Shown: in pieces, positions 35,252 through 45,887 of the stretch | Position numbering within the stretch: position 1 is the first letter of the stretch | Layout: every line of letters begins with the position of its first letter | Assembly (NCBI RefSeq): GCF_002099425.1 | Contig: NW_018344227.1 | Span: 744,001 to 808,000, forward strand | DNA length: 64,000 bases | Origin: Phascolarctos cinereus | Lineage: Eukaryota > Chordata > Mammalia > Diprotodontia > Phascolarctidae | Direction of reading: 5' to 3' | The notes under the pieces: model-generated | The model's database searches: none | Told to the model about the DNA's origin: nothing | Seen by the model: the letters and a program-made list of their open reading frames with translations, nothing else | Translations under genes and position numbers: made by a program

Positions 35252-36855
35252 TTTTAAAATTTTAAATAATTTATTTTTAGTTTTCAACATTCACTTCCAT
35301 AAGATTTTGAGTTTAAAATTTTCTCCCTCCTCTCTGCCCCCCCCCCCAAGATGGCATGTAATCTGACATAGGCTCTACTAATACATACATATTAAGCATA
35401 TTTTCACATCAGTCATGATGTATAGAAGAATTAGAACTAATGGGAGGACCCACAAGAAAGAAGAAATAAAACAAAACAACAAAAGAAAAGGAGAACAAAT
35501 AGCATCCTTCCATCTGCATTCAGACTCCACAGTTCTTTCTCTGGATGTGGATAGCAATTTCCATCATGAATCTTTTGAAGTTGTCTTAGATCCTCACATT
35601 GCTGAAAAAAGCTAAGTCTATCAAAGTTAGTCATCGCACAATATGGCTATTACTGTGTACAATGTTCTCCTAATTCTGCTCATTTCACTCAGCATCAATT
35701 CATATAAGTCTTTCCAGGTTTTTCTGAAGGCCTCCAGCTCATCATTTCTTATAGTGCAATAGTATTCCATTACATTCATGTACCACAACTTATTCAGCCA
35801 TTCCCCAATTGATGGGCATCCCCCAATTTCCAATTCTTTGCCACCACAAAAAGTGCTGCTATGAATATTTTTGTACATATGAGTCCTTTTCCCATTTTTA
35901 TGATCTCTTTGGTATACAGAACCAGTAGTGGTATTGCTGGGTCAAAGGGTATGCACAATTTTATAGCCCTTTGGGCACAGTTCCAAATTGTTCTCCAGAA
36001 TGGCTGGATAAGTTCACAACTCCACCAACAATGCACTAGTGTTCCAATTTTCTCACATCTTCTCCAACATTTATCATTTTCCTGTTTTGTCATGTTAGCC
36101 AATCTGATAGGTTTGATGTGGTACCTCAGAGTTGTTTTGATTTGCATTTCTCTAATCAATAGTGATTTGGAGCATTTTTTCATATGACTATAGATAGCTT
36201 TAATTTCTTCCTCTGAAAACTGCCTATTCATATCCTTTGACCATTTATCAGTTGGGGAATGACTTGTATTCTTATAAATTTGACTCAGTTCTGTATATGT
36301 TTTAGAAATTAGGCCTTTATCAGAGACACTGGCTGTAAAAATTGTTTCCCAGCTTTCTGCTTCCCTTCTAATCTTGGTTGCATTGGCCTTGTTTGTGCAA
36401 AACCTTTTTAATTTAATGTAATCAAAGTCATCCATTTTGCATTTCATAATGGTCACTATCTCGTTTGGTCACAAATTCTTCCCTTCTCCATAGATCTGAT
36501 AGGTAAACTATTCCTTGCTCTCTAATTTTGCTTATAGTATCAGTCTTTATATCTAAATCACGTACCCAATTTGATTTTATCTTGGTATAGAGTGTAAGAT
36601 GTTAGTCTATCCCCAGTTTCTGCCATACCATTTTCCAGTTTTCCCAGTAGTTTTTATTAGTGAGTTCTCCAGAAGCTGGAGTCTTTGGATTTATCAAATA
36701 GTAGATTATTATTGTCATTGACTACTGTGTCTTACATACCTAACCTATTCCATTGATCTACTACTCTGTTTCTTAGCCAGTACCAAGTAGTTTTGATGAT
36801 TGCTGCTCTATAATACAATTTAAGATTTGGTATAGCTAGGCCACATTCCCTTGCA
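35252..36855 (-). repeat. 5'-truncated L1 inserted in outer L1 ORF1, antisense
   Basis: 3' UTR from 35252, then the C-terminal third of ORF2. The reverse frame at 35794-36456 is the longest L1 frame in the window (220 codons) and contains WRRCEKIGTLVHCWWSCELI. The duplication TTGACTGATTCTT lies at 35239-35251 and 36856-36868. Its intact frame suggests it is younger than its host L1. Confidence 0.95.
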
Positions 36856-36973
36856 TTGACTGATTCTTGATGTCTCATAGAGTCATTAGGTTCTACTTGC
36901 CCAATTCTAATTTTTAAGGAATTATTTTCTTTGGTTAGCTTTTGTACTATGTCTTCCATTTGGCCAATTCTAC

Positions 36974-37121
36974 CTTTTTTGTTTTTAGTGAGGCAACTGG
37001 GGCTAAGTGAGTTGCCCAGAGTCACACAGCTAGGAAGTACTATGTGTCTGAGGCCAGATTTGAACTCAGGTCCTCCTGATTCCACGGCCAGTGCTCTATC
37101 CAATGCGCCACCTAGCTGCCC
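36974..37121 (-). repeat. WSINE1/Mar-type SINE in outer L1 ORF1, antisense
   Basis: Reverse complement SINE. CCAATTCTAC lies at 36964-36973 and 37122-37131. Confidence 0.93.
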
Positions 37122-37529
37122 CCAATTCTACTTTTAAAGGAATTGTTTTCTTCAGTCAATTTTTGTCCTTCCTTTTCTAAGCTGTTGACTCTGTCTTGCA
37201 TACCTCTCATTTCTTTTCCTGATTGTTCTTCTATCTCTCTTGACTTTTAAAATCCTTCTTGAGTTCTTCCAAGATTTTTGGGTTTGAAACCAATTCATAT
37301 TCCCCTTTGAGGTTTCAGATGCAGGTATATCAACAATGTTGTCCTCTCCGAGTTTGTGTTTTGGTCTTCCGTCACCATAGTAACCTTCTATGGTCAATGT
37401 TCATTTTTGCTTCTTGCTCATTTTTTTTGGCCTGTTTCCTGGCTTTTAAAGTTGAGCTCTCCTGCTGGAGCACAGGGGACACTGTCCCAAGCTTCTTTTG
37501 ATGTGGGGCAAGCACCTGGTCACTGGCTT

Positions 37530-37880
37530 CGTGTGCTGGGGCCTCGGGTGCTTATAGTTGGAAGCTATATGGGTCTGGCAGCTTACCTGGTGCTGAGCTG
37601 GGGTCCTAGTGGTGGTATCTGGCATGTGCTGAGGCCAGGTGGGGTCTTTCTGTTTCCCTGGGGCTACTCTGAAGCACGCATGTGTCTGGGTCTTAGAGGA
37701 TGCGTATTTGTTCTGGGCTGCACTGAAGCACCTGGAGGTCTGGCTGCTGGAGGATGCCTGCCTACCTGGGGCTGCACTGAAGTATATGGTAGTTCTCGGA
37801 GCTGGAATGTGCCCACTCCCCTGGCTGTGCTAAGGCATATGGGGGGGTCCTCATGTTGGCGTTTGCTTATTCCACCACAA
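37530..37880 (-). repeat. Tandem monomers in the L1 5' UTR, unit about 54 bp
   Basis: At least four copies of a unit beginning CTGGGGCTGCACTGAAG-like start near 37658, 37713, 37766 and 37821, so spacing is 53-55 bp. Two more diverged copies may start near 37536 and 37587. The array lies in the 5' UTR of the outer L1. Confidence 0.75.
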
Positions 37881-38149
37881 AGGGGCTCAGAATCTCCCCC
37901 TGCTTTGCTGAGATGGGGCTTGCTGGGATGCTTACTGTCCTGAAATGTGCTCCCCCTTTACTCAAGTGAGACAGACCTTTCTTGCCAATCCTCCAAGTTT
38001 TCCGGGATAAAACACTGCCCCACCCTGTCTTTCCACTGGCTCCACTGTTCCAGGATTTGTTCTGGGGCACTAATTTTATGGTTGTTTGGAGGTGAACATA
38101 GGAGACCAACAATGATTTACTGCTTACTGTCTGGGCTCTTAGTCTTTTG

Positions 38150-38752
38150 ATGTTTTATTTTTTAAAATTCAATTTTATTTTATTTCATTCTAAATTCTCT
38201 TCTTCCCCTACCTACTTGAGAACACAACAAAAATAAAACCATTACAATTACGTACAGTCGTGCAAAACAAAATCTCACATTAGTCAAAGAAAGGAAGGAA
38301 GAGAAAGAAAAGAAGAAAAAGAAAGAAAAGACACTTCAATATGCCCTCTGAGTCCATCAGTTCTGTCTGGAGGTGGGCAACATTTTTCATCATGGGCCCT
38401 TTGGAGTTGTGGTAGATCACTGTATTGATCAGAGTAGCTAGTCTTTCACAGTGGATCATCCCGATAATATTGCTGTTACTGTGTTACTCCTGGCTCACTC
38501 TGCATCAATACATAGAGGTCCTCCTAGGTTTCTCTGAAACCATCCCCTTCATCATTTCTTATAGCATAATAGTATTCCATCACAATCATATACTCTAACT
38601 TGTTCAGACAACCCCCAATTAATGGGCAGAGTTTCCAATTCTTTGCCCCCACAAAAAGAGATGCTGTAAATATTTCTCTACATATGGGTCTTTTTCCTCT
38701 TTCTTTGATCTATTTGGGGTATAGACCTATTGCTGGGTCAGAGGGTATGCAC
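38150..38752 (-). repeat. L1 3' end, antisense
   Basis: 3' UTR (ACAAAATCTCACATTAGTCA) and the last part of ORF2 in reverse (CATTTCTTATAGCATAATAG, CCAATTAATGGGCAGAG). A separate, older 5'-truncated copy abutting the 5' end of the outer L1. Confidence 0.85.
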
Positions 38753-40225
38753 AGATCCTGGCTTTTGATATTTCATCTCCTCCCAGTTCAGTCTTGGAGG
38801 GAGGGGAGCAGGGAGGTGTGGAGATCAAGGGACATTGTGGTCAACACATGAATAGGAGCTCAGTAGGGCATGGGAACCCCAAACATTCCAAGAAGTGGAA
38901 GCCAGCTAACTGTAGTGATAGAGACTCAAAGGATGGCAGGCTTCATTTAATCTCCAGTGGCTACAGGGTATGGATCAGAATCAAGAAACTCGGTAGACAG
39001 GCACAGGTAGATGACCCTTCAAGGATGTGGCCTTATTTCCCTCCCCCTGCCAAACACTCACACACGAGTCCAGTGCTTGCCAAGAAGCCAGGGCCAGCTC
39101 ATTTCTGAAGACAGCTCTTGTTGGCTGTTTGCACGTCAGGGATCTGATAGTGCAAGCTGAGCAGTGGGCCTCTTCTCTGCTGCCACTGGGGAGTTGCACG
39201 TAGGCATATGACACCTGGGCCCTGGCCTCACCCTGATGTCACCCCATGTCCTTTACTCAGGGCTAGCTGTAGGATACAAGTTATAGAAGACACACCTTGG
39301 GGAGCCCAAGCCTAATGAGGATAGCCAGCTGGACTAGGATGAGCTGGGCTGGATTGCCTGGGCTGCAGCTGGAAGATTAGGTGGGCCAAGGGGGTGGAGT
39401 AGGGGTGGGAACAACAGCCTCAACCCTGCTCCCTTCAAGGCTCCAAGGGTTAGGCCAAACCAAATGGTCCCTTTCCCCACTCCTTCGTCCTCCTGTCCAG
39501 ATCCCCCAATGCCTCAGGCCCAGTAGAGGCAGTCCTCTCCTTCCTCCCAGTTTCAGGAGAGACCTGGGGCAGATCTCTCCCATTCCCCCATTCCACAATA
39601 TCATGCTGATTTGAGTACTACTCTTTCCCCTTCCCCCAAATTAGACTGAAAACTCTGAGCACATGACCTCTGATTTTTGATCATTGGACCTCAGCCCTCC
39701 ATTCAGGTCTTTCTTGGTTGCCTCTTCCTATCGCCTCCATTAGGGCCATAATGGTTTCTGATTTTGTGTATCTGGATCTGAGTCTGAAGACACTAGCTAG
39801 CTGTGTAATCCTGCACATGTCACTGAACTTGTCTGTCTCAGTCCTCATCTATAAAGTGGGGATCATAATAGCACCTATCCCCCAAGGTTGTTGTGAAGAT
39901 GCAATGAGATCTTTTTAAAGCACTTTGAAAATCTTCAGGTGCTAAAGGCTAGCTGTTATTATGATTCTCCTCAGGGTCTAGCATGTGGCCCACTCAGTAA
40001 ATGAGCTTTGCATGAATAGAGGTAAATCAGGGTTACTGGAGATTATTGCAGGCTCTGGCAGCTCCTGGACCTTGTCTCTTCCACAGATTAGCTTCAGTCA
40101 GCTGGGAGAGGCCCTGTTTGGTCAGGGAGAATAATATTTTAGGTGACAATTCATTGACCTTGTGGAGGGACAGTCAAGGAGGGGTGGAGGTGGGGGAGAC
40201 GCTAAGTCACATCCAAGAAATCACT
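38753..40225. other. Single-copy intergenic sequence with a MIR
   Basis: G/C-balanced sequence between the L1 block and the UBL4A 3' end. A MIR-type SINE on + lies at about 39770-39980 (CTAGCTGTGTAATCCTGCAC, ATCTATAAAGTGGGGATCAT). No exon-like frame was found. LAGE3 would be expected in this interval in human and was not seen on either strand. Confidence 0.5.
39770..39980 (+). repeat. MIR-type SINE
   Basis: CORE and 3' part with ACTAGCTAGCTGTGTAATCC, TAAAGTGGGGATCATAATAG and an L2-like tail (GGTCTAGCATGTGGCCCACT). Old. Confidence 0.75.
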
Positions 40226-41173
40226 GGTCTTTAATGCAGAGAACAAAAACCCAAAAGCCTGGAGTAGAGGTGCATAATAAAGGTTTAATTGAATTAACTG
40301 GAAGCAAAAGTTTGAAAAGCTAGGCTCTCTCTCCCTAGTAGGAGAGGCCCTGGGGGCTCCTTCACCCCCAACTCCCTTCACTCAGAGCTAACTGCTCTCC
40401 ACTGTTGCCTCATAGGTCTAGGGTAGATTTTCTTTGAGTCAGGAAGCTGCTGAGGAACACCCACAAGGTGAGGCCTCACAATGGCATTGAGTAACCCTGA
40501 GCTTCACCACAGCCCCATCACCCAAGCACTGACCCCTTTTGTACACGAGTGAGAGTGAGAGAAGAATATTATACGAAGGGCCCCACCTTCAGACAAGGAT
40601 AGGGGATGGCTAAATAGGAACATATTTGGCCCCAAGCCCTGAGGCTCTGAGAAAAAGAGAGGCCACTACCACAGATGGCAGCTGTTCTCACAGTCACTAT
40701 GACTGAGGAAGGAAGGTTTCCCTTCCCTGAAGGCTTTCTGATCCCTCTGTAAGGCTGCCCTTTTGAAGTGGGTTTTGTTCATGTTGGGAACAGGGTTATA
40801 CTTGGAGAAAAAAGCCCACGATTCTGTGCTCAAAGAAACACTGCTGGGGACAAGGGGCCAAGGATGCCTGGAATGCAGAGTCGGATGGTGACATCATAAA
40901 GTCAAGTAGTCATATCCCAGGGAAAAAACTGGGGAGAGGAAGGTGTCATAGTAGCCAGTCCCTGGCCACCATCCCACTCTGCACTATAAAAGCCAACCCC
41001 CTTCTCTAATACTACTTCCCTCATCCTTTCTTCCTTCCATGCCTACTAGGGAGTAGATGAGGGTAGCAGGGACAGAGAGTCAGCTTTCAGCCAGAAAACC
41101 AACCCCCACTACTCCATCCAAGCCTAGTGTTGTTTTGTTTTGTTTTGTTTTTCAGGGAGAGGGATGGAGGGAG
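40225..41173 (-). other. UBL4A: UBL4A 3' UTR (inferred)
   Basis: Single-copy sequence downstream of the UBL4A stop. Candidate minus-strand poly(A) signals ATTAAA lie at 40284-40289 and near 40230. No repeat interrupts it. The end is inferred only. Confidence 0.45.
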
Positions 41174-41284
41174 TTAGTCCAGGAAGCCAACTTCCACAGG
41201 CTCAGTCACAGTACAGTTGAGCATACGGGTAGCCAGACGTTCAATATCATCCAAGCTCAGGAGGCGTAGACTCCGATCATAGTC
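41174..41284 (-). CDS. UBL4A: UBL4A last coding exon
   Basis: Starts [18 protein letters not shown] and ends at TAA (complement of 41174-41176). The tail after the last conserved helix is [14 protein letters not shown], diverged from human but of equal length. Confidence 0.93.
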   Translation of the reverse strand, partial: DYDRSLRLLSLDDIERLATRMLNCTVTEPVEVGFLD

Positions 41285-44200
41285 CTGTGGGGAGTAGGAG
41301 GGAGGAGGGCAGGAAGGGAAGGGAGAAAAGAGATGGCCTTGACCTCAGGTCCAAGTCACGAGGAATGCATTGTCAAAGGATTGGGAAGGAAGTTGGGGTG
41401 GCCAAAAAAATCAAAGAGAGAGGGAAAGGACCCATAGAGACCCATATAGCAGCTGTTTTTGCGGGGAGAATGGGAAACTGACCACCAACTGGGAAATGTC
41501 TGAACAAGGTATGGTATGTAATTGTGATAGAATACTATTGTACTCTAAGAAATTACAAGGGGACTGGTTTTAGAAAAACCTGGGAAGACCTATATGAACT
41601 GACGCAGAATGAAGTGAACAGAATCAGAAGAACATTGTGCACAGCAACAGTAACACTGTAACAATGATCAATCCTGAAAGACTGAGCTCCTCTGATCAAT
41701 ACAATGAACCACCAGGATCCCAAAGGCCCCACAAGGAAGCCTGCTTCATACCTCCTGAGAGGAAGAACAGAATCCAAGCACTCAATAAAGCCTATGTTTG
41801 TGGATCTGGTGGTTCTACATGAGGTTTATTTGTTGCAAGGGCTCTGTTTGTCTTTTCTTTCCCCAATTGAGAGGGAAGAGGTGGGAGGGAGAGAAAATAA
41901 ATGTTTGTGAACTGAAAAAAACAAATGGTTTGGAGTCAGAAGAGTCATGTTCGAACTCCTCTTTGGGCCATGATATCTTCCTCTGTAGAAGAGATGAGAT
42001 CTAAGGTCCCTTCCAGCCCTGCATTTCTGATCTCATGATACTAAGGGCTGGATGTCCAGTTAGCCAAATACTTCAAAATGTCTGCAAGCACTAGGTTAGG
42101 ATGAGAGAGATTGCCCTCATAGTCCTGGACCTCACCTTTTGTAGCTGTTCTAGGACTCTCCTGGTATCAGCTGTGCTGAAGTGTCGGGCCAAGATCTGAG
42201 AGACCAGCAACCAGATGGGCAGTGGCTGAGACTGGACCTGAGGCTTTGAGGGCAGGTGTCGAGCAGTCCCCTCATCAGGAAGCTTGATCACTAAGTTGAT
42301 CTTGGAGTTTGGCCCAATGCTATAGTCTGAAAGGCGAAGCTCGTCTGGGAGGAGGAAGAGGAAGAAGAGGAGGAGGTGATATTTGGCTTCTGTGTTTCCT
42401 TACCAAAAGAACCAACTTGAGGCCTCTTACCTCTTAATAGCACCTCATAGTTGAATAGGTTACCACCTGTGTGCTACCCTATACCCTGACTTCTCAGGGC
42501 CAGCTTGGCCTCTAGATCCAACTGATGCCCTCAACCAACTCCACAGAGCTCCTTCACCATCCCAGGGAGTACATACATGTATGGGGTGGGAGGGGGAATA
42601 TCAAAGTTAAAGATCCTAGTATTTGGGATCAGTAGAAAGAAATCATTGATATTACGTGAATCTCTCCCATTTTGGCTCAATCCCACGGTCATGTTTTCAG
42701 TCTCTAATGAATCAATAAACAAGCACTTACTAGGTGCACCCCTATGTGTCAGGCACTTAAAAAAGGGAAATAGTCTTTGCCTCCAAGGAGCTAGCATTCT
42801 ATCTGTTCCAGGTCCTAGAGCAAGTTTTTAACCTGGAGTCTGTGACCTTGCTTTTAAAAAGTATTTTGACTTACTAGTTGTGTGACCCTGGGCAAGTCAC
42901 TTAACCCCAACTGCCTCGGGAGGGGAAAAATGTTGATAACTCTTATTGCCTTTGTAATAATCCTATGTATTTTATTTTATGCATTTAAAAACAATATTCT
43001 AAGGAGGGCTTCATAAGCTTAACCAGATTGCCAAACACAATAAATTTTGTTACACAATCTCCACTGGACCCTCACTGCTTTGAGGTAATCCTACTATACC
43101 TCCCCTATCAACTCATCCACTTTGCATGTTGGCTCTTCCAAACCTTTTCATCCCATCTATAACTTGTGTTACAGAAGAAATTGAGGCCATTCTCTAATAG
43201 CTCCCTTTTCCCCTCTTCTTTTCCTCATCTCTCTTTTTTTTTTTTTGGCTAGGCAATGGGGTTAAGTGACTTGCCCAGGGTCACACAGCTAGTAAGTGTT
43301 ATGTGTCTGAGGCCGGGTTTGAACTCAGGTCCTCCTGAATCCAGGGCTGGTGCTCTATCCATTGCAGCACCTAGCTGCCCCCTTATCTCTTATCATTCAG
43401 GTACATTCTGCCATCTTCTCCTCCTTCAACCATTCCATCCTGTCTATTCCAATAGACTGACCCCACTTAATCATCCTCACTTTCTCACTTATCTTCAATC
43501 TCTCTGTGTCTACTGGCTCATTCCCTACTGTTTACAAACATGTGCTTGTCTCCCCCATGCTTCCCAAACCCTCACTTGATTCATTCATCTCCTCTAGCCA
43601 GCATCCTATATCTCTTCTGCCCTTTGTAGCTAAACTTGAAAAGCCTACACTCAGTGCCTCCACTTTCTGTCCTCATCCCTTACAGTTTGGCTTCTGCCCT
43701 TAGTAAACTGCTTTCTTCAAAGTTACCAATGATCTCCTGGCTGCCAAATACAACGGTCTTTTCTCAATCCTTATTCTCCTCCACCTCTTTGCTGCCTTTA
43801 ATACTGCTGATAACTCTCTCCTCCTTGACACTCTCTTTTGTCTAGATTTTTGGGACACTACTCTCTCTCTCCTGGTTCTTTTTCCTACCTGATTACTCTC
43901 TTTCTGTCTCCTTTGATGGATCTTCACCTAAGTCATGCCTGGTAACTTGTGAGTCTCCCTCAGGGACCTGTTTTTGGCCCTCTTCTCTTCTCTCTCTACT
44001 TCACTTGGTGATCTCCCATGGATTCAATTATTATCTCCATCCTGATGATTCTCAAATCTACTTATAGAGCCATAATCTTAAGTTCTGCATCTTCAACTGC
44101 CTATTAGACATCTAAACTGGATATCCAGTAGATATCTTAATCTCAGTATGTCCAAAACAGAATTCATTATCTTTTCCCCTAAACCTTTCCCTTCTCTTAC

Positions 44201-45541
44201 CTTGCCCATTACTATGGAGAACACCACCATCCCTCCCCCCCTCCCCTTCCCAGCTCTCAGACTCACAACCTAGCAGTCATCCTGGATCCCTTACTATCTC
44301 TTCCCTCCCATATCTAAGCTGTAGCCAAGGCCTGTGATTTCACCTCTGCAACATCTCTCAAATATACCCCCTTCTCTCCTCTGACAGTGCCCCCATTTTG
44401 GTGCAGATCCTTACTACCTCACACCTGGACTACAGTAATAGCCTGCTGGTCAGCCTGCCTTAAGTCTCTCCCCACTCTGATCCATCCTCCATTCAGCCAC
44501 TAAAGTGATTTTCCAGTGGCTCCCTATCATTTCTAGGATCACATATAAAATCCTGTTTGGTGTTCAAGGTCCTTCATAACCCTCTACCTTTCCAGTCTTC
44601 TTACAGCTTACAGCCTCTTCCCAAGTACTCTTTGATCCAGTAACACTGATGTCCTTGCTATTCCTGGAACAAGACAGTTACCTTTCTGCTCTGGACATTT
44701 TCTCTGGCTGGCCCCCAAACTTAGAATGCTCTCCTTCCTCATCTCTGACTAATGACTGCCTCAAAGTCCTAGATAAAATCCCTCCCCACCCCCTTAAAGC
44801 TAGTGCCTTCCTTCTCTCTGAGACTATCTCTAATTTGTCCTTTATTTTGTTCGCATGCATTTCTTTGCATATCATCTCCCCCATTAGAATGTGATCTCTC
44901 AAGGACAGGGTCTTGTATCTTTTTTTGTACCCCCAGAGCTTAGCCCGCGCAGTAGACGCTTAATCAATGTTTCCGGACTGACTGATAAAAGTCCACAGGA
45001 GGCTAAGCACCCCAGGGCTGGAGGCTGGAGCGAGGCCAGGGCAGCCCTCTCTCCTCCCTTTCCCTCCCCCTTCCTCGGCGGCCTCAAAGGGGCTCGGGGG
45101 CCGAGAGAGGTCGGTACCTGCCAAGGCCTTGCCCTTGAACAACAGCCGCTGCTGGACCACCGGGACGTTCAACTTCTCGGACACCAGGTGCTTCAGGGTG
45201 GAGACTCGCTCGTCCTCTGGCACCTGGGGGCGGGGTAGGGGCGGGGCGAGGCGGGGCCGGCGAGCAGGGAGGCGGTGCTTGAGGCGGCTGCTGGCCCCGA
45301 TCACCCCGCCCACCACCCCACACCCGGCTCCTCTGGGGGGAAGGGGCCGACCCGGCCCCGCCCCCGGCCCCGCCCAGCCCTAGCCCGCTTGGGCCAGCCA
45401 ATCGCCCCAGCCCTTGGGAGCGCGCCACCCGACCCCCCCTCCAGAGTGGGGTGGAGGGGAGGAAATCAACGTTATCGGGACGCGAAGGAGTACCTGGAGG
45501 CTGCATTCCCGGCCCTGGAGTGCCTTCACGGTCAGCTGCAT
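41174..45541 (-). CDS. UBL4A: Ubiquitin-like protein 4A (GET5 homologue), complete
   Basis: Cytosolic partner of BAG6 and GET4/TRC35; the complex hands newly made tail-anchored proteins to GET3/TRC40 for insertion in the ER. Coding exons on the minus strand: 45494-45541, 45118-45223, 42136-42344, 41174-41284. They join in phase to 474 nt, 157 residues, the same length as human UBL4A. The N-terminus [16 protein letters not shown], then [26 protein letters not shown] and [17 protein letters not shown] form the ubiquitin-like domain. [19 protein letters not shown] and [13 protein letters not shown] form the C-terminal TUGS helices that bind BAG6. The linker and the last 14 residues differ most from human. 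The start ATG lies in a CpG island. Intron 2 is 2.8 kb and holds an L2; intron 3 holds an antisense L1. Confidence 0.95.
41395..41925 (+). repeat. Old L1 3' end in UBL4A intron 3
   Basis: Diverged ORF2 C-terminus and 3' UTR on + (GATAGAATACTATTGTACTC, ATGAACTGACGCAGAATGAA, ending GAGAAAATAAATG), so antisense to UBL4A. Confidence 0.8.
41926..42055 (+). repeat. MIR3/Ther-type SINE fragment
   Basis: Contains the MIR3-type tail AAGGTCCCTTCCAGCCCTGC and a diverged head, next to the L1 3' end in UBL4A intron 3. Confidence 0.6.
42136..42344 (-). CDS. UBL4A: UBL4A coding exon 3
   Basis: Completes the ubiquitin-like domain ([19 protein letters not shown]), then a variable linker and the first TUGS helix. 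Acceptor CAG before 42344, donor GTGAGG after 42136. Confidence 0.95.
42705..42930. repeat. L2 3' end (antisense) and partial SINE (sense)
   Basis: 42705-42805 reads as a reverse L2 terminus (AATCAATAAACAAGCACTTA). 42868-42925 is a 5'-truncated WSINE1-like piece (TTACTAGTTGTGTGACCCTG) ending in AACTGCC and an A-rich tail. Confidence 0.7.
43055..44995 (+). repeat. Long L2 copy with reverse-transcriptase region, in UBL4A intron 2
   Basis: CR1-clade L2 on +, about 1.8 kb without the inserted SINE. Scattered frames show [20 protein letters not shown] (the L2 counterpart of NYRPISLLP) at about 43550-43620, and DNA for a broken copy of the YADD-box region near 44000-44060. The 3' end at 44885-44995 has TTAGAATGTGATCTCTCAAG and GCAGTAGACGCTTAATCAAT. 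It has many stops and is inactive. It lies antisense to UBL4A. Confidence 0.85.
43231..43381 (-). repeat. WSINE1/Mar-type SINE inside the L2
   Basis: Reverse complement SINE with leading poly-T (GTTAAGTGACTTGCCCAGGG, CTAGCTGCCCCC at the end), interrupting the L2. Confidence 0.9.
45118..45223 (-). CDS. UBL4A: UBL4A coding exon 2
   Basis: Encodes the ubiquitin-fold helix and third strand ([25 protein letters not shown]). Acceptor CAG before 45223, donor GTACCG after 45118, phase 1 at the end. Confidence 0.95.
45494..45541 (-). CDS. UBL4A: UBL4A coding exon 1
   Basis: Sixteen codons from ATG (complement of 45539-45541) to the first ubiquitin beta hairpin. The donor GTACTC follows, and phase is 0. 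The start is supported by exact correspondence to the human N-terminus. Confidence 0.95.
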
Positions 45542-45887
45542 TGCGGCGGGAGCGGCGCCTTTAAGAGCTCCCAGCGGACTTGGACTGCACCTCCCCGTCC
45601 GCCGCCTCAACTTCAGGCCCAGCCGGAACCAACAGCCAGCTGGGGGGGGGGGCTGGCCCTCGAGGCTGCTGGGAGCCTGGAAGGCGGGGCCGCGGCTGGG
45701 GCGGGCCGGATGTGAGGCTGAGGGAGGTGGCAGCTGCGGAGGGATTGCGGGGCCGCGGGGCCGCGACGCCGCTGCGGGATGAGCGCCCTCTTCAGGCCTG
45801 GAGGGTATGCCCAGTGCCATCTCACGCACTCACCCTCCCTAGTGGCTGCGCTAGGAGGCTAGCGTCAGTAGTTGAGGGGGGAGGGGA

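Larger units (their letters stand above)
23310..38110 (-). repeat. Outer full-length L1, antisense, interrupted by later insertions
   Basis: Pieces of one L1, all on the minus strand: 3' UTR at 23310-23381 and 24171-24784; ORF2 from 30273 to about 34070; inter-ORF C/T-rich region at 34070-34640; ORF1 at about 34700-35251 and 36856-37270; 5' UTR to about 38100. Insertions between them: an L1 on + (23382-24170), an L1 on - (24785-30272), SINEs (30939-31098, 33660-33802, 36974-37121) and a truncated L1 (35252-36855). Removing these leaves about 6.4 kb, the size of a complete L1. The frames are decayed, so it is inactive. Confidence 0.82.
45060..45800. promoter_or_regulatory. UBL4A: CpG island promoter of UBL4A
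   Basis: The only dense CpG cluster in the window, covering coding exons 1-2 and the 5' flank. It contains repeated GGGGCGGGG-type GC boxes near 45230-45260 and 45360-45370, and GGGGCCGCGG runs near 45750. No TATA box was seen. Open frames here on both strands reflect GC content and are not taken as genes. Confidence 0.8.

Noticed and set aside
35794-36456. 220-codon frame on the minus strand as a host gene
   Set aside because: It is the C-terminal part of L1 ORF2 in a copy flanked by a 13-bp target-site duplication.
37356-37943. 195-codon frame on + (Gly/Leu/Trp-rich)
   Set aside because: It is the sense strand of an antisense L1 5' UTR made of repeated monomers, which keep the frame open by their near-multiple-of-three length.
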